From assembly GCF_006861795.1 (NCBI RefSeq), contig NZ_VDGH01000002.1:186001-250000 (forward strand): a stretch of DNA of 64,000 bases, written 5' to 3'. Source of the DNA: Psychrobacillus lasiicapitis. Lineage in GTDB: Bacteria > Bacillota > Bacilli > Bacillales_A > Planococcaceae. The notes below the pieces were generated by a model. That model was given only the letters and a program-made list of their open reading frames with translations, ran no database searches and was not told where the DNA came from. Position 1 is the first letter of the stretch; each line of letters begins with the position of its first letter. This document shows, piece after piece, positions 55,844 through 64,000 of the stretch. Both the position numbers and the translations under genes were made by a program.

Positions 55844-56593
55844 CTAATTAAAAACGAAAGTACCTTCTTTATCTTCATATAGTGAGCGAATATGCAAAGG
55901 AACATTATGAAGGGCAGCGAATTTAGCTGCTCTTTTTTGTATGACTTCTACTGGACCATTGATTTTATGTTGTAATTCTTCATAAGTCATGGAAGAAATC
56001 AATTGAACGTTTTTCTCTCTAAAAGGATCAGAAGTCATAACACCAGGGACATTTTTATAGAACTCCACGACATCTGCATTCAAATAATGTCCATAAACGA
56101 CTGCCGTTAGATCACTGCCACCTCTTCCAAGCGTAGTGAATGTTTGCGTTTCTTCTGAGAGACCTTGAAAACCTGGTACCACTATACAATTGACTTGTTG
56201 GAAGGCCGCTGTAATGGATGTAGTTTCTACTTTTTCTATTTGAGCATCTCCATAAGCATTGTTTGTCATAATTCCCGCGCTTTTCCCGTATAAAAGAGTT
56301 GCTAAAATCCCTGCTTCTTTTAACTCCGAACAAAGTACTGAGGCAGATATTAGTTCACCACATGCCGAAAGTAAATCAGTTTCAACACTGTTCGCGGAAC
56401 TGGAGCTAGGTATTAAATCTAATAATGTATCTGTTGCATAGTGCTGTCCTCTTCTTCCCATTGCAGAAACAACTACCAAAACCTTTTGATGGATACTAAT
56501 TGCTTTTTTAATCCTTGCTAATACCAATTTCCTGTTCTGATGATCTTGCATTGCAATTCCACCGAATTTTTGCACAATCATATTTTCAACCAC
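55844..56593 (-). CDS. Aspartokinase-like single-domain amino-acid kinase
   Basis: A 249-residue protein with only the amino-acid-kinase domain of aspartokinases; the C-terminal ACT domains are missing. Kept motifs: QKFGG near the start, VVVSAMGR, the LSACGELISA helix, TLGRGGSDLTA, and the nucleotide-side loop NVPGVMTSDP. The KFGGTS loop is altered to KFGGIA. Without ACT domains no feedback control by lysine or threonine is expected, and the substrate may not be aspartate. Start GTG 56593 or ATG 56581. It is divergent from the MurE-like gene across about 100 bases. Not present at this place in B. subtilis. Confidence 0.75.
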   Translation of the reverse strand: MVENMIVQKFGGIAMQDHQNRKLVLARIKKAISIHQKVLVVVSAMGRRGQHYATDTLLDLIPSSSSANSVETDLLSACGELISASVLCSELKEAGILATLLYGKSAGIMTNNAYGDAQIEKVETTSITAAFQQVNCIVVPGFQGLSEETQTFTTLGRGGSDLTAVVYGHYLNADVVEFYKNVPGVMTSDPFREKNVQLISSMTYEELQHKINGPVEVIQKRAAKFAALHNVPLHIRSLYEDKEGTFVFN

Positions 56594-56689
56594 TCATCTC
56601 GTGACATTTCAAACACTCCGTTCATACGATACAAGGAATTCACTTTACTTTATGCGAACTCACAAGAATGGTGTAGGGAGTGTGTTACT

Positions 56690-58150
56690 ATTTTTCCTTT
56701 AAAAGAACTATTAAGTTGTTTGGAATACAAAGTTACAGGTGATTTGAAGGACTTTATGATAAACAGGTTTATCGATCACTCAAAGCAAATTGAAGAAGGG
56801 GATATATTCGTTTCGGAAACAGGAAATCGAGTATTTATAGAAGAGGCGATTCAAAATGGTGCGAAAGCGATACTCACCGAATATTTTATCCATGACTGTA
56901 GCGTGCCTCAAGTTATTTTACCGACCGATATGCATTTGTTTAAGGAAAGAATTTCCCTTATGACACATAAATTGTATGGAAGAAATATAAAAACTATTGG
57001 TATAACTGGTACCAATGGAAAAACAACCGTTGCGTCCTTTATAGGACAATTATTGATGCAACAACAAAAATCAGTATGTATTATTGGCACATTAGGCGTT
57101 TTTGTAAATGGTCAAAAATTAAATCGGCCATTTAGAAGTAATACAACATTGCCATTTTATGATTTTTTACAAGTAGTAAAATATTGTTTTGAACATAAAG
57201 TGGAATATATTGTATTAGAAGCTTCTTCTCAAGGATTGTTGGACAATCGATTAGGTATATATCCAATCGATGTAGGTGTTTTTTTGAATATAGGAAAGGA
57301 TCACCTAGAGTTTCACGGTGGAATGGTACCATATAAAAAATCAAAAGAGTTACTTGCCACACTTTCCAAACAAATTGTCATCAATGATGATGATGAGTGG
57401 TGTAGATCCATCGCAGAAAAGACAGAGCTTCCGGTTATACGTTTTGGTGAACGATATACGAATGACGTCATCTATCAAAAAGCAGATTATTCATCAGAAA
57501 TTGTCCATTACAAATATATTGTGAGAGATAAAGAAGTACAATTAAAGATGAAAAACAGTGGCTATTATAATGGGATGAACATAGCAGCAGCTTTAGCAAG
57601 TTTATCGGGATTAAATATTCCTCTGGAAGACATAAAAGTACTAACATTACCAAAAGGAAGGTTAGAGCAAATCCCTAATGAAAATGGTCTAGAGGTTCTT
57701 ATAGACTATGCTCATACTCCTGATGCATTGGAGGCTTGTTTATCTACGATTTCATCCTATGCTAAAAAGGATATCTATGTGGTGTTTGGCTGTGGAGGAA
57801 ATCGGGATAAGCAAAAGAGAAAAGGTATGGGAGAAGTTGCGACAAAATATGCGACAAAAATAATTATTACTTCCGACAATCCAAGAGATGAACGACCAGA
57901 AGACATTATTGCTGAAATTGTAAGTGGAGTGAGCCTTAGTAAAGTGATGATCGAACCTGATCGGGAAAAAGCGATTATTTTGGCGTTAAGCACTGCTCAA
58001 AAAGGTGACGTCATTTTAATAGCAGGAAAGGGACATGAGCAAGAACAAATTACGAATGGTCTTGTCGTCCCTTTTTCTGACCATCATGTTGTAAGAAATT
58101 ATTTAGACGAGTCGGGTGGACTAATAACAAAAAATGATCCAGTAGCGTGA
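56690..58150 (+). CDS. MurE-like Mur ligase (probable ATT start)
   Basis: A Mur ligase of about 487 residues: N-terminal UDP-MurNAc-binding-like domain, ATP domain with GITGTNGKTT, and C-terminal domain. Kept: SSQGL in the middle, YKKSKELL with the carbamylated-Lys position, DYAHTPDALE, and TSDNPRDE, whose DNPR is the meso-diaminopimelate specificity motif of MurE. No ATG, GTG or TTG lies between the divergent gene and the domain start with a proper site, but ATT 56690 (then FPLKELLSCL) lies nine bases after AGGGAG and gives a normal MurE N-terminus; an upstream ATG 56540 would overlap the kinase gene. It is not in a dcw cluster, so likely a second MurE-type enzyme (inference). Confidence 0.78.
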   Translation: MFPLKELLSCLEYKVTGDLKDFMINRFIDHSKQIEEGDIFVSETGNRVFIEEAIQNGAKAILTEYFIHDCSVPQVILPTDMHLFKERISLMTHKLYGRNIKTIGITGTNGKTTVASFIGQLLMQQQKSVCIIGTLGVFVNGQKLNRPFRSNTTLPFYDFLQVVKYCFEHKVEYIVLEASSQGLLDNRLGIYPIDVGVFLNIGKDHLEFHGGMVPYKKSKELLATLSKQIVINDDDEWCRSIAEKTELPVIRFGERYTNDVIYQKADYSSEIVHYKYIVRDKEVQLKMKNSGYYNGMNIAAALASLSGLNIPLEDIKVLTLPKGRLEQIPNENGLEVLIDYAHTPDALEACLSTISSYAKKDIYVVFGCGGNRDKQKRKGMGEVATKYATKIIITSDNPRDERPEDIIAEIVSGVSLSKVMIEPDREKAIILALSTAQKGDVILIAGKGHEQEQITNGLVVPFSDHHVVRNYLDESGGLITKNDPVA

Positions 58151-58596
58151 GCAATTCTGTTACCATCTGGTTGAGTGACTGTGCATTCTAACACTAATGT
58201 TTGTCGACCTTTATGTAGGTAGGATGCTGTAGCAATCAACGATTCTTGTGTAGCTGCTTTCACATAATGGATGTTCATATTTGTTGTTACAGCCCCTTTT
58301 CCTTCTGGTCGTAAATCTTTGTTTACAAGGTATCCCATCGCATTATCCATGACCGTTGCGATAATTCCACCGTGTGGTTTATCAAATGTATTAAAGGAAA
58401 GAGGCGTAATAGGAAAAGTGACGATGCATGTATCCTGTTCGAATTGAATATCCATTTGTAAAACCGCATTTAAATAGGTTGCAGAAGTATCTTGTTGTTT
58501 CGTTTGGATAGCTATAAGAAAGTCTTTTAGAAGGGCTACATCAGCTTCTGATGCGTTTTCTGTTACTTGGTGCAGTAATGATTGTAATTCGTTCAT
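58099..58596 (-). CDS. PaaI/YdiI-type hot-dog thioesterase
   Basis: A 165-residue protein: N-terminal helical part (about 1-35), then a 4HBT hot-dog domain with FNTFDKPHGGIIATVMDNAMGY, where the HGG and the downstream Asp are the active-site elements of PaaI-like acyl-CoA thioesterases. ATG 58596 is chosen for the AGGAG site eight bases upstream. Its 3' end overlaps the convergent MurE-like gene by 52 bases. Substrate unknown. Confidence 0.85.
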   Translation of the reverse strand: MNELQSLLHQVTENASEADVALLKDFLIAIQTKQQDTSATYLNAVLQMDIQFEQDTCIVTFPITPLSFNTFDKPHGGIIATVMDNAMGYLVNKDLRPEGKGAVTTNMNIHYVKAATQESLIATASYLHKGRQTLVLECTVTQPDGNRIAHATGSFFVISPPDSSK

Positions 58597-58681
58597 TGTT
58601 TTTTCTCCTAACAGTAAGTAAATAATTTGGCAATTGCTTCTCCATTTCTGGTATGATATACACAGATTGGAGGTTTTATAA

Positions 58682-59131
58682 TTGATAATGACCAATGAAT
58701 GGGCCACTATAATGGACCAATCAGATATGCTATGTACAATGGTTCTTTCCTCTGAACAATTTTATCATTATTTAAATGCACATCGTGCTGTATATACAAA
58801 TTCGAATCTAGTAAGTGAAATTAATCATTTTACGAAACTTAAAGACCAGTATGAAGAGGTTCAACGATTCGGAAAATATCATCCTGATTATTCGAAAGTT
58901 ATGAAGGATATCCGCGTAACTAAACGAAAATTAGATTTGATAGATGAAATTGCAACATTAAGAGTTGCAGAAAATGAATTGCAAGATTTGCTCGATGAAG
59001 TGAGCTTGCTAATAGGTAAATCAGTTTCAGAAGGTGTTAAAGTTCCAGTGAGCAATCCGTTTTTTGCATCCAGTGGCTCTAGTTGTGGGAGCGGCTGTGG
59101 TACTGGCGGAGCTTGCTCTTGTTCTGCATAA
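58682..59131 (+). CDS. ylbF: Y-complex protein YlbF (RicF)
   Basis: A 149-residue helical YlbF-family protein. In B. subtilis it forms the RicAFT (YaaT-YlbF-YmcA) complex that redirects RNase Y and affects sporulation and biofilm genes. The C-terminus is cysteine-rich (CGSGCGTGGACSC: four Cys in 13 residues), matching the reported [4Fe-4S] binding by the complex. Start TTG 58682, eight bases after GGAGG, or ATG 58688. Confidence 0.9.
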   Translation: MIMTNEWATIMDQSDMLCTMVLSSEQFYHYLNAHRAVYTNSNLVSEINHFTKLKDQYEEVQRFGKYHPDYSKVMKDIRVTKRKLDLIDEIATLRVAENELQDLLDEVSLLIGKSVSEGVKVPVSNPFFASSGSSCGSGCGTGGACSCSA

Positions 59132-59139
59132 GAAATACG

Positions 59140-59175
59140 AAGGATGTGTGCATTTATTTGCACACATCCTTTTTA
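59140..59175. terminator. Bidirectional terminator between ylbF and the GDPD gene
   Basis: AAGGATGTGTG pairs with CACACATCCTT around a ten-base loop; it overlaps the stop codon of the minus-strand gene. Confidence 0.9.
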
Positions 59176-60075
59176 GTCTAGCTTTAATGCTTCAATTGCT
59201 ATATCGGGGCGATCTGTGATGATTCCTTTTGCACCGTTTTGTATCAATTTTCTCATTACTACCGGATCATTGATATTCCAATAGTGAACGGGGATATTCA
59301 AGGAAGTGATATGTTTGATAAAGCCTGCACTGTCCAGCGGAAATACATTAGATTTCACCGGAATTTGAAATACATCTGCTTTTGGATGGTATAAATGCTT
59401 AAATTGGCTAGTGTAAGCAGTATATGCTTTTTTTACTTCTTTTTCACCAGCTCCTAAAGCAACTGTATTTTGTGCATATAAGTTAAAGCGATCTATTTGC
59501 TCGTCATAAAAACTAGTAACTACAACGCGCTTGTAAACTTGTTTTTCCTCTAATAGTCTCCAAAGCTTGGAAGGCATTAAACTTCCCTCATAAGTTTGGG
59601 GAGCATCTTTTATATCGATATTTATAAGCATTTGGGGATATGCATCTAGAAGTTCATTTAAAGTGATTATTTTTTCACCACAACCTCTATATGAATAAGC
59701 GCCTTCTAAATCGACAAAGTGGTGACCTAAATCCGCTTCTTTCAATTGTGCCAATGTGTAATTAGCTACTTTGCCATTTAAATTTGTAACTCTATCTAAG
59801 TCTTCATCGTGAAAAACGATAATCTCTTCATCTTTTGTTAATCGTATATCTATCTCAAATCCATGGACTCCTAATTTTGCTGCATTTTCAAAAGCGGCAA
59901 GCGAACATTCTGGAGCAAGCGCTGCTCCACCTCGATGCGCAAGAATGATTGGTTGCTCGTATTCAAGCGCTTCTTTTGGAGTACGACTTTGTGGTTTAGA
60001 AATAGCTTTTGTACTGGCCCAAGCTGCTCCTGCAGCTGCGGCAATAGCGAAAACAACATTAGTCTTTTTTCCCAT
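59173..60075 (-). CDS. Glycerophosphodiester phosphodiesterase
   Basis: A 300-residue TIM-barrel enzyme that releases glycerol-3-phosphate from glycerophosphodiesters. A short N-terminal hydrophobic helix (residues 6-22) suggests a membrane anchor. Catalytic motifs: AHRGGAALAPECS (near residue 47), EIDIRLTKDEEIIVFHD with the two acidic residues and the second His, then IDIK and WNINDP. The usual RG-x-PEN is changed to GALAPEC. Inserted between ylbF and ylbG relative to B. subtilis. Confidence 0.88.
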   Translation of the reverse strand: MGKKTNVVFAIAAAAGAAWASTKAISKPQSRTPKEALEYEQPIILAHRGGAALAPECSLAAFENAAKLGVHGFEIDIRLTKDEEIIVFHDEDLDRVTNLNGKVANYTLAQLKEADLGHHFVDLEGAYSYRGCGEKIITLNELLDAYPQMLINIDIKDAPQTYEGSLMPSKLWRLLEEKQVYKRVVVTSFYDEQIDRFNLYAQNTVALGAGEKEVKKAYTAYTSQFKHLYHPKADVFQIPVKSNVFPLDSAGFIKHITSLNIPVHYWNINDPVVMRKLIQNGAKGIITDRPDIAIEALKLD

Positions 60076-60209
60076 TAATCGATTTATCCTCCTTTTAACC
60101 GTTAGCTTCTCTCATTATATCTTTTGAACGTTCAACTGTCAGCTAGTTGTTGTTGCTATCATTTTCCCGGATATGTTATCCTAAAGAGGAAGAAATGAGG
60201 GGAAAAAGT

Positions 60210-60482
60210 ATGACAGAAAGACAAGGATTAATTGTCTATGTGCATCATCTAAAACAAGCGAAATCACTTAGAAAATATGGCCATGTCCATTATATTTCTA
60301 AAAAGATGAAATATGTCGTGTTATATTGTGATCAAGATCAAATAGATACTGCCAAACAAAAGATGAACAAACTTCCTTTTGTAAAAGAAATTCTAGAATC
60401 GTACCGACCATTTTTAAAAACTGAGTTTGAAAATAGTAAGCCAGATAAAGCAAAAGAATACGATTATAAAATTGGGTTGTAA
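60210..60482 (+). CDS. ylbG: UPF0298 family protein YlbG
   Basis: A 90-residue protein with the family opening [22 protein letters not shown] and [17 protein letters not shown] 60210 follows GAGGGGAAAAA at good spacing; the frame to 60147 adds unsupported residues. Function unknown; conserved next to ylbF and rsmD. Confidence 0.88.
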   Translation: MTERQGLIVYVHHLKQAKSLRKYGHVHYISKKMKYVVLYCDQDQIDTAKQKMNKLPFVKEILESYRPFLKTEFENSKPDKAKEYDYKIGL

Positions 60483-60495
60483 AATCTACTTTCGT

Positions 60496-60882
60496 TTATT
60501 GAAGCGGCGGTATTAAGTTATTTAACCGTAAAACACCAATTATATACTGATAAAATAAATTTGTGTCTACAAAAGTGGAAGAATGTTTCACGTCGATTTG
60601 GATTGGGTCGATTTCTAGCTCTTCTAACGTCTCTTTAAATGCGGAAAGTCTTTTTGGTACAGCTTCCGATTTTGGTATTCCTTCTCGACATATATAAATG
60701 GGGAAGAAGTTAGCATTATTAATAGGCTTTAGAGCAACTGCAATGGAAAAGTACTCTTTATCCTCTTTTTTAGATGTGAATAAGAAGGCGTGATGTATAC
60801 GATTTCTATTTAATCGAGCAAGTTCACAAAGCTCAAATACATCTCCATAACCTTCACCCAGCTCTATAAAACGTTGAATCAA
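60496..60882 (-). CDS. Conserved protein of unknown function (DUF7147-like)
   Basis: A 128-residue soluble protein, starting at TTG 60882 (MIQRFIELGEGYGD), eight bases after GGAAAGGAAG; the frame to 60915 runs over that site. The C-terminus YQYIIGVLRLNNLIPPLQ and the middle FPIYICREGIP are strongly patterned and remind me of a Bacillales-wide family of about 130 residues, which I believe is DUF7147; the name is from memory. Some databases mislabel it methylthioribose kinase, but no kinase motif is present. Confidence 0.7.
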   Translation of the reverse strand: MIQRFIELGEGYGDVFELCELARLNRNRIHHAFLFTSKKEDKEYFSIAVALKPINNANFFPIYICREGIPKSEAVPKRLSAFKETLEELEIDPIQIDVKHSSTFVDTNLFYQYIIGVLRLNNLIPPLQ

Positions 60883-60934
60883 TGGGGACACTTCCTTTCC
60901 AATCCATCTTACCACTTTGTTGGAGGAAAATTCT

Positions 60935-62356
60935 ATGAAATTTGTTATAAGTTTTTTGACTATGTTGCTTGTGGTTACAAATAGTGTTTTGCTTTTATTT
61001 CAATATCACGTTTATTCCTCTAGTTTGGAGGAAGAAGAACAAACTTTTTCTTATGAACAAGAAATTGAACTGAAGTTTAAAAGTGACAAAGTCATTGTTA
61101 AGCAACATTTTCTTCATTTGCCAAAAGAGAAAATGTCCATTGCCTGGCCTATTTCAAGTGAAAATAGAAGCTGTGATTTAGGCACTACAAGTGATAGCTG
61201 TAGTCGATTATCGGATGATTTAACTTCGTTTGAAGAAGGTGAGTCAACCAAACAGAGTATCTCGTATGAAATTCCATTACCTGAAGGACTACAAGACGGA
61301 AAATTACTTTCTGGATTTTTTGGGAAAATCGAAAAGGGTGGAGTCTCCTATACAACGCTTCATATAACGGATGAGGTAAAAAGAGGGGGGATGTGGATTA
61401 GCGGTTTACCGGTAATAGGATCCACATCGTTAAATTTAATCGATTATACTCTTTTTTCTGGAACTGGAAATATAACAGATTTATATTGGCAACAAGCAGT
61501 TATACCAGTGAAATATAAGAATGATTATTTAACTGTTCATTCAAATGAAGAGCTTTCCGAGGAATTGCGTACACGATTAGATAAGTTGAACATTCCAAAT
61601 AGTGCGAATATAACCTTGCTTTTCGCTGAAAATAAAAATAATATTAAGTCACCACGTATTGTATTTATGGAGAGTAAAGATATTGACTCAATTGAACTTG
61701 AGTTAATAGTGAAAACTGTTCAATACCAATATGGATTGACTGATGATAGTCCATTGCTTTCTGAAGTGGTTAGCAGTTTTTCGATGGATAGACCAATAGG
61801 GTCAGAAAAATCAGTTTGGATGTATGAAACACTTAACAATTATTTTACAACCAACCAGTTATCGGAATGGAAAACGGAATTGACTAAAAATAGTTCCTTA
61901 AATGCGGAAAAATTAGATAAGCTGCTGTCAGAAATAATCGGATCTAACACTTCTTTTTTTCAAATGAATGGTCAATCTGATATAGAAAAGTTTCCGTTAC
62001 TTCTTGAGGATTCACGTGCTGTATATGTGAATGGAGTACAACAAGAAGAGTTGAAATTAGTAATGAAAGACGGGAAAATTTTATATGCTGCTGAACCATT
62101 GTTAGCTGAACTGGGTTACACATTAAATGATACAGATAAAGGTTTATATGTGCAAAATGAATCAAGAGCATTTCGTTTTCCGATTCAGGAACCATTTTAC
62201 GTGATGAATGAAAAAAGATATGACGCGATGTCAGAACCGTTTGAGCAAATCGGATCCAAATTTTATATTGAAGAAGCATGGATGAGTCGATTGTTTTTAT
62301 TGGATATAGAAAAACAAGAAGACCGCATAAATATTACGGAGTCTTCCACATTTTAA
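60935..62356 (+). CDS. Extracytoplasmic protein with C-terminal copper-amine-oxidase-like domain, function unknown
   Basis: A 473-residue protein not recognised as a named family. Seen: one N-terminal membrane helix (about residues 4-22), a beta-rich middle with a Cys pair (CDLGTTSDSC near residue 90), a helical region rich in Ser/Glu (about 240-345), and a C-terminal block (about 365-470) with VYVNGVQQEE, AEPLLAELGY and FYIEEAWMSRLF, resembling stalk-type copper-amine-oxidase N-terminal repeats found in secreted Bacillales proteins. GGAGGAAAA precedes ATG 60935. It lies 16 bases before rsmD, so is likely cotranscribed with rsmD and coaD. Confidence 0.6.
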   Translation: MKFVISFLTMLLVVTNSVLLLFQYHVYSSSLEEEEQTFSYEQEIELKFKSDKVIVKQHFLHLPKEKMSIAWPISSENRSCDLGTTSDSCSRLSDDLTSFEEGESTKQSISYEIPLPEGLQDGKLLSGFFGKIEKGGVSYTTLHITDEVKRGGMWISGLPVIGSTSLNLIDYTLFSGTGNITDLYWQQAVIPVKYKNDYLTVHSNEELSEELRTRLDKLNIPNSANITLLFAENKNNIKSPRIVFMESKDIDSIELELIVKTVQYQYGLTDDSPLLSEVVSSFSMDRPIGSEKSVWMYETLNNYFTTNQLSEWKTELTKNSSLNAEKLDKLLSEIIGSNTSFFQMNGQSDIEKFPLLLEDSRAVYVNGVQQEELKLVMKDGKILYAAEPLLAELGYTLNDTDKGLYVQNESRAFRFPIQEPFYVMNEKRYDAMSEPFEQIGSKFYIEEAWMSRLFLLDIEKQEDRINITESSTF

Positions 62357-62372
62357 CATTAGGAGTTTAAAC

Positions 62373-63430
<1,058 letters not shown>

Positions 63431-63460
63431 CCTTGCCAATATGGCAAGGTTTTTTTCGTA
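63431..63460 (+). terminator. Terminator after coaD
   Basis: CCTTGCC pairs with GGCAAGG around AATAT, followed by TTTTTTT. Confidence 0.92.
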
Positions 63461-63543
63461 GTTTAAGAAACTAGAAAAGATGTAGATATGGGAATAACCT
63501 TATCAAGTACCACAGGGAATGACATGTTTTTTATTGTACATGG

Positions 63544-64000
63544 TATAGGGAAACTGCGCGGTAAAGAGATACGGCAAAGGTAATTGATTTCCGCTCCAGG
63601 CGGACGCTTACCGCGGGGCGGGCGTTGAGCCTCCTCGTCGCACGCTCCTGCGGGGTCTAACCTGTCCCGCTGATCCCGCAGGTGTCCCGCCTTGCGCTTC
63701 AATCAATAGAACTTGCTGACTAATCCATAATTCAATGCAAAAAAGCTATTTAATTTATTTACAACTGTCAAGCAGTCTCTTATTTAGAATCATTTTATAA
63801 TTATAGGAAAGGTTGCTATTAGCCATTCAAGCAATGGTAGCTCCCAATAATTAATCACAATCGCTAGATAGTATATCCTATTCAGCTAATCAAAGGTTTT
63901 CGCCCATAGAAAATGCAACATCGTACTAAATTTAGTGTCTCCTTATGGAGTAAATAGCAAACTCTATTGGATTGTAGCGAAGGGGTGGCGACTCCGACGG
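63544..64000. repeat. Composite inverted-repeat element D (right end beyond the window)
   Basis: Left half 63544-63710 begins TATAGGGAAACTGCGCGGTA and contains GGCGGACGCTTACCGCGGGG and CGCAGGTGTCCCGCC. The core (about 63860-63970) closely follows that of element B: AAAGGTTTTCGCCCATAGAAAA, AGTACTAAATTTAGTG-type palindrome, AGCAAACTCTATTGG. The right half starts GATTGTAGCGAAGGGGTGGCG at 63971 and is cut by the window end. No gene after coaD. Confidence 0.75.

Noticed and set aside
55844-56593. Truncated aspartokinase pseudogene
   Set aside because: The kinase domain is complete from the first strand to the DP loop and ends normally; downstream sequence shows no decayed ACT domains before the terminator.
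63463-63702. 79-codon frame on the minus strand within repeat element D
   Set aside because: Same reason as for element B: a by-product of the GC-rich repeat, not a gene family.

Overview
This is an AT-rich chromosomal window from a low-GC Gram-positive bacterium of the order Bacillales. Gene content and order follow the Bacillus subtilis ykuV-ktrC-rnjA-rpoY-ykrA-def-ykyA-pdhABCD-speA-yktAB-suhB-typA-ylaHILN-ftsW-pycA-ctaABCDEFG-ylb-coaD backbone. The extra genes, the start-codon usage and the dispersed GC-rich repeats fit a Planococcaceae-like genome (Psychrobacillus, Lysinibacillus or Sporosarcina type). That family assignment is inference from memory, since there is no rRNA in the window. 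I see no tRNA, rRNA, CRISPR array, prophage or transposase gene.

Layout. 1-3709: end of a large-protein pair with BatA-like architecture (the first gene is cut by the window edge). 3931-5118: NorA/Bmr-type efflux pump. 5268-9763: spermidine/putrescine ABC importer potABCD behind an Xre-cupin regulator with a visible operator pair; a palindromic repeat sits between regulator and transporter. 9930-16468: ykuV, ktrC, rpoY-rnjA, a HAD phosphatase, a PfkB sugar kinase, def and the ykyA lipoprotein, plus a previously untracked 23-residue basic peptide gene at 13159-13230. 17484-22359: pyruvate dehydrogenase operon pdhABCD with a clear sigma-A promoter. 23301-28253: LysR regulator divergent from a CoA-catabolic group (enoyl-CoA hydratase, acyl-CoA dehydrogenase, HMG-CoA lyase), then an SDR-fold protein without its catalytic residues. 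28331-30549: polysaccharide deacetylase lipoprotein and a cidAB/lrgAB-like pair. 30591-43890: speA, an NPD-type oxidoreductase, yktA, yktB, ykzI, suhB, ylaF, typA, ylaH, ylaI, ylaL, ylaN, ftsW, pycA. 44421-52792: haem A synthesis and caa3 oxidase genes ctaA, ctaB-G and a yozB/ctaM-like gene. 52861-63430: a ylb region with insertions: AI-2E-family permease, ylbA, ylbC, an aspartokinase-like single-domain protein divergent from a MurE-like ligase, a hot-dog thioesterase, ylbF, a glycerophosphodiesterase, ylbG, two poorly characterised genes, rsmD and coaD.

How it fits together. Pyruvate is a centre of the window: PDH makes acetyl-CoA, PycA makes oxaloacetate, and the electrons go to the caa3 oxidase whose haem A is made by CtaA/CtaB. 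Polyamine supply is represented twice, by uptake (PotABCD) and by arginine decarboxylation (SpeA). RNA handling is represented by RnjA, RpoY, the Y-complex protein YlbF and RsmD.

Most notable signals: (i) four GC-rich composite elements (about 16605-17158, 22492-22912, 50720-51232, 63544-64000), each built as two inverted halves around an AT-rich core with shared AAACTGCGCGGT-type ends, of which two share their core; (ii) 21-nt-periodic GCAACCA repeats at two intergenic sites; (iii) the divergent aspartokinase-like / second-MurE-like pair, the latter apparently starting at an ATT codon; (iv) an SDR with the whole catalytic tetrad replaced; (v) helically phased TTCACAAA-type repeats between ctaA and ctaB; (vi) the 23-residue peptide gene.
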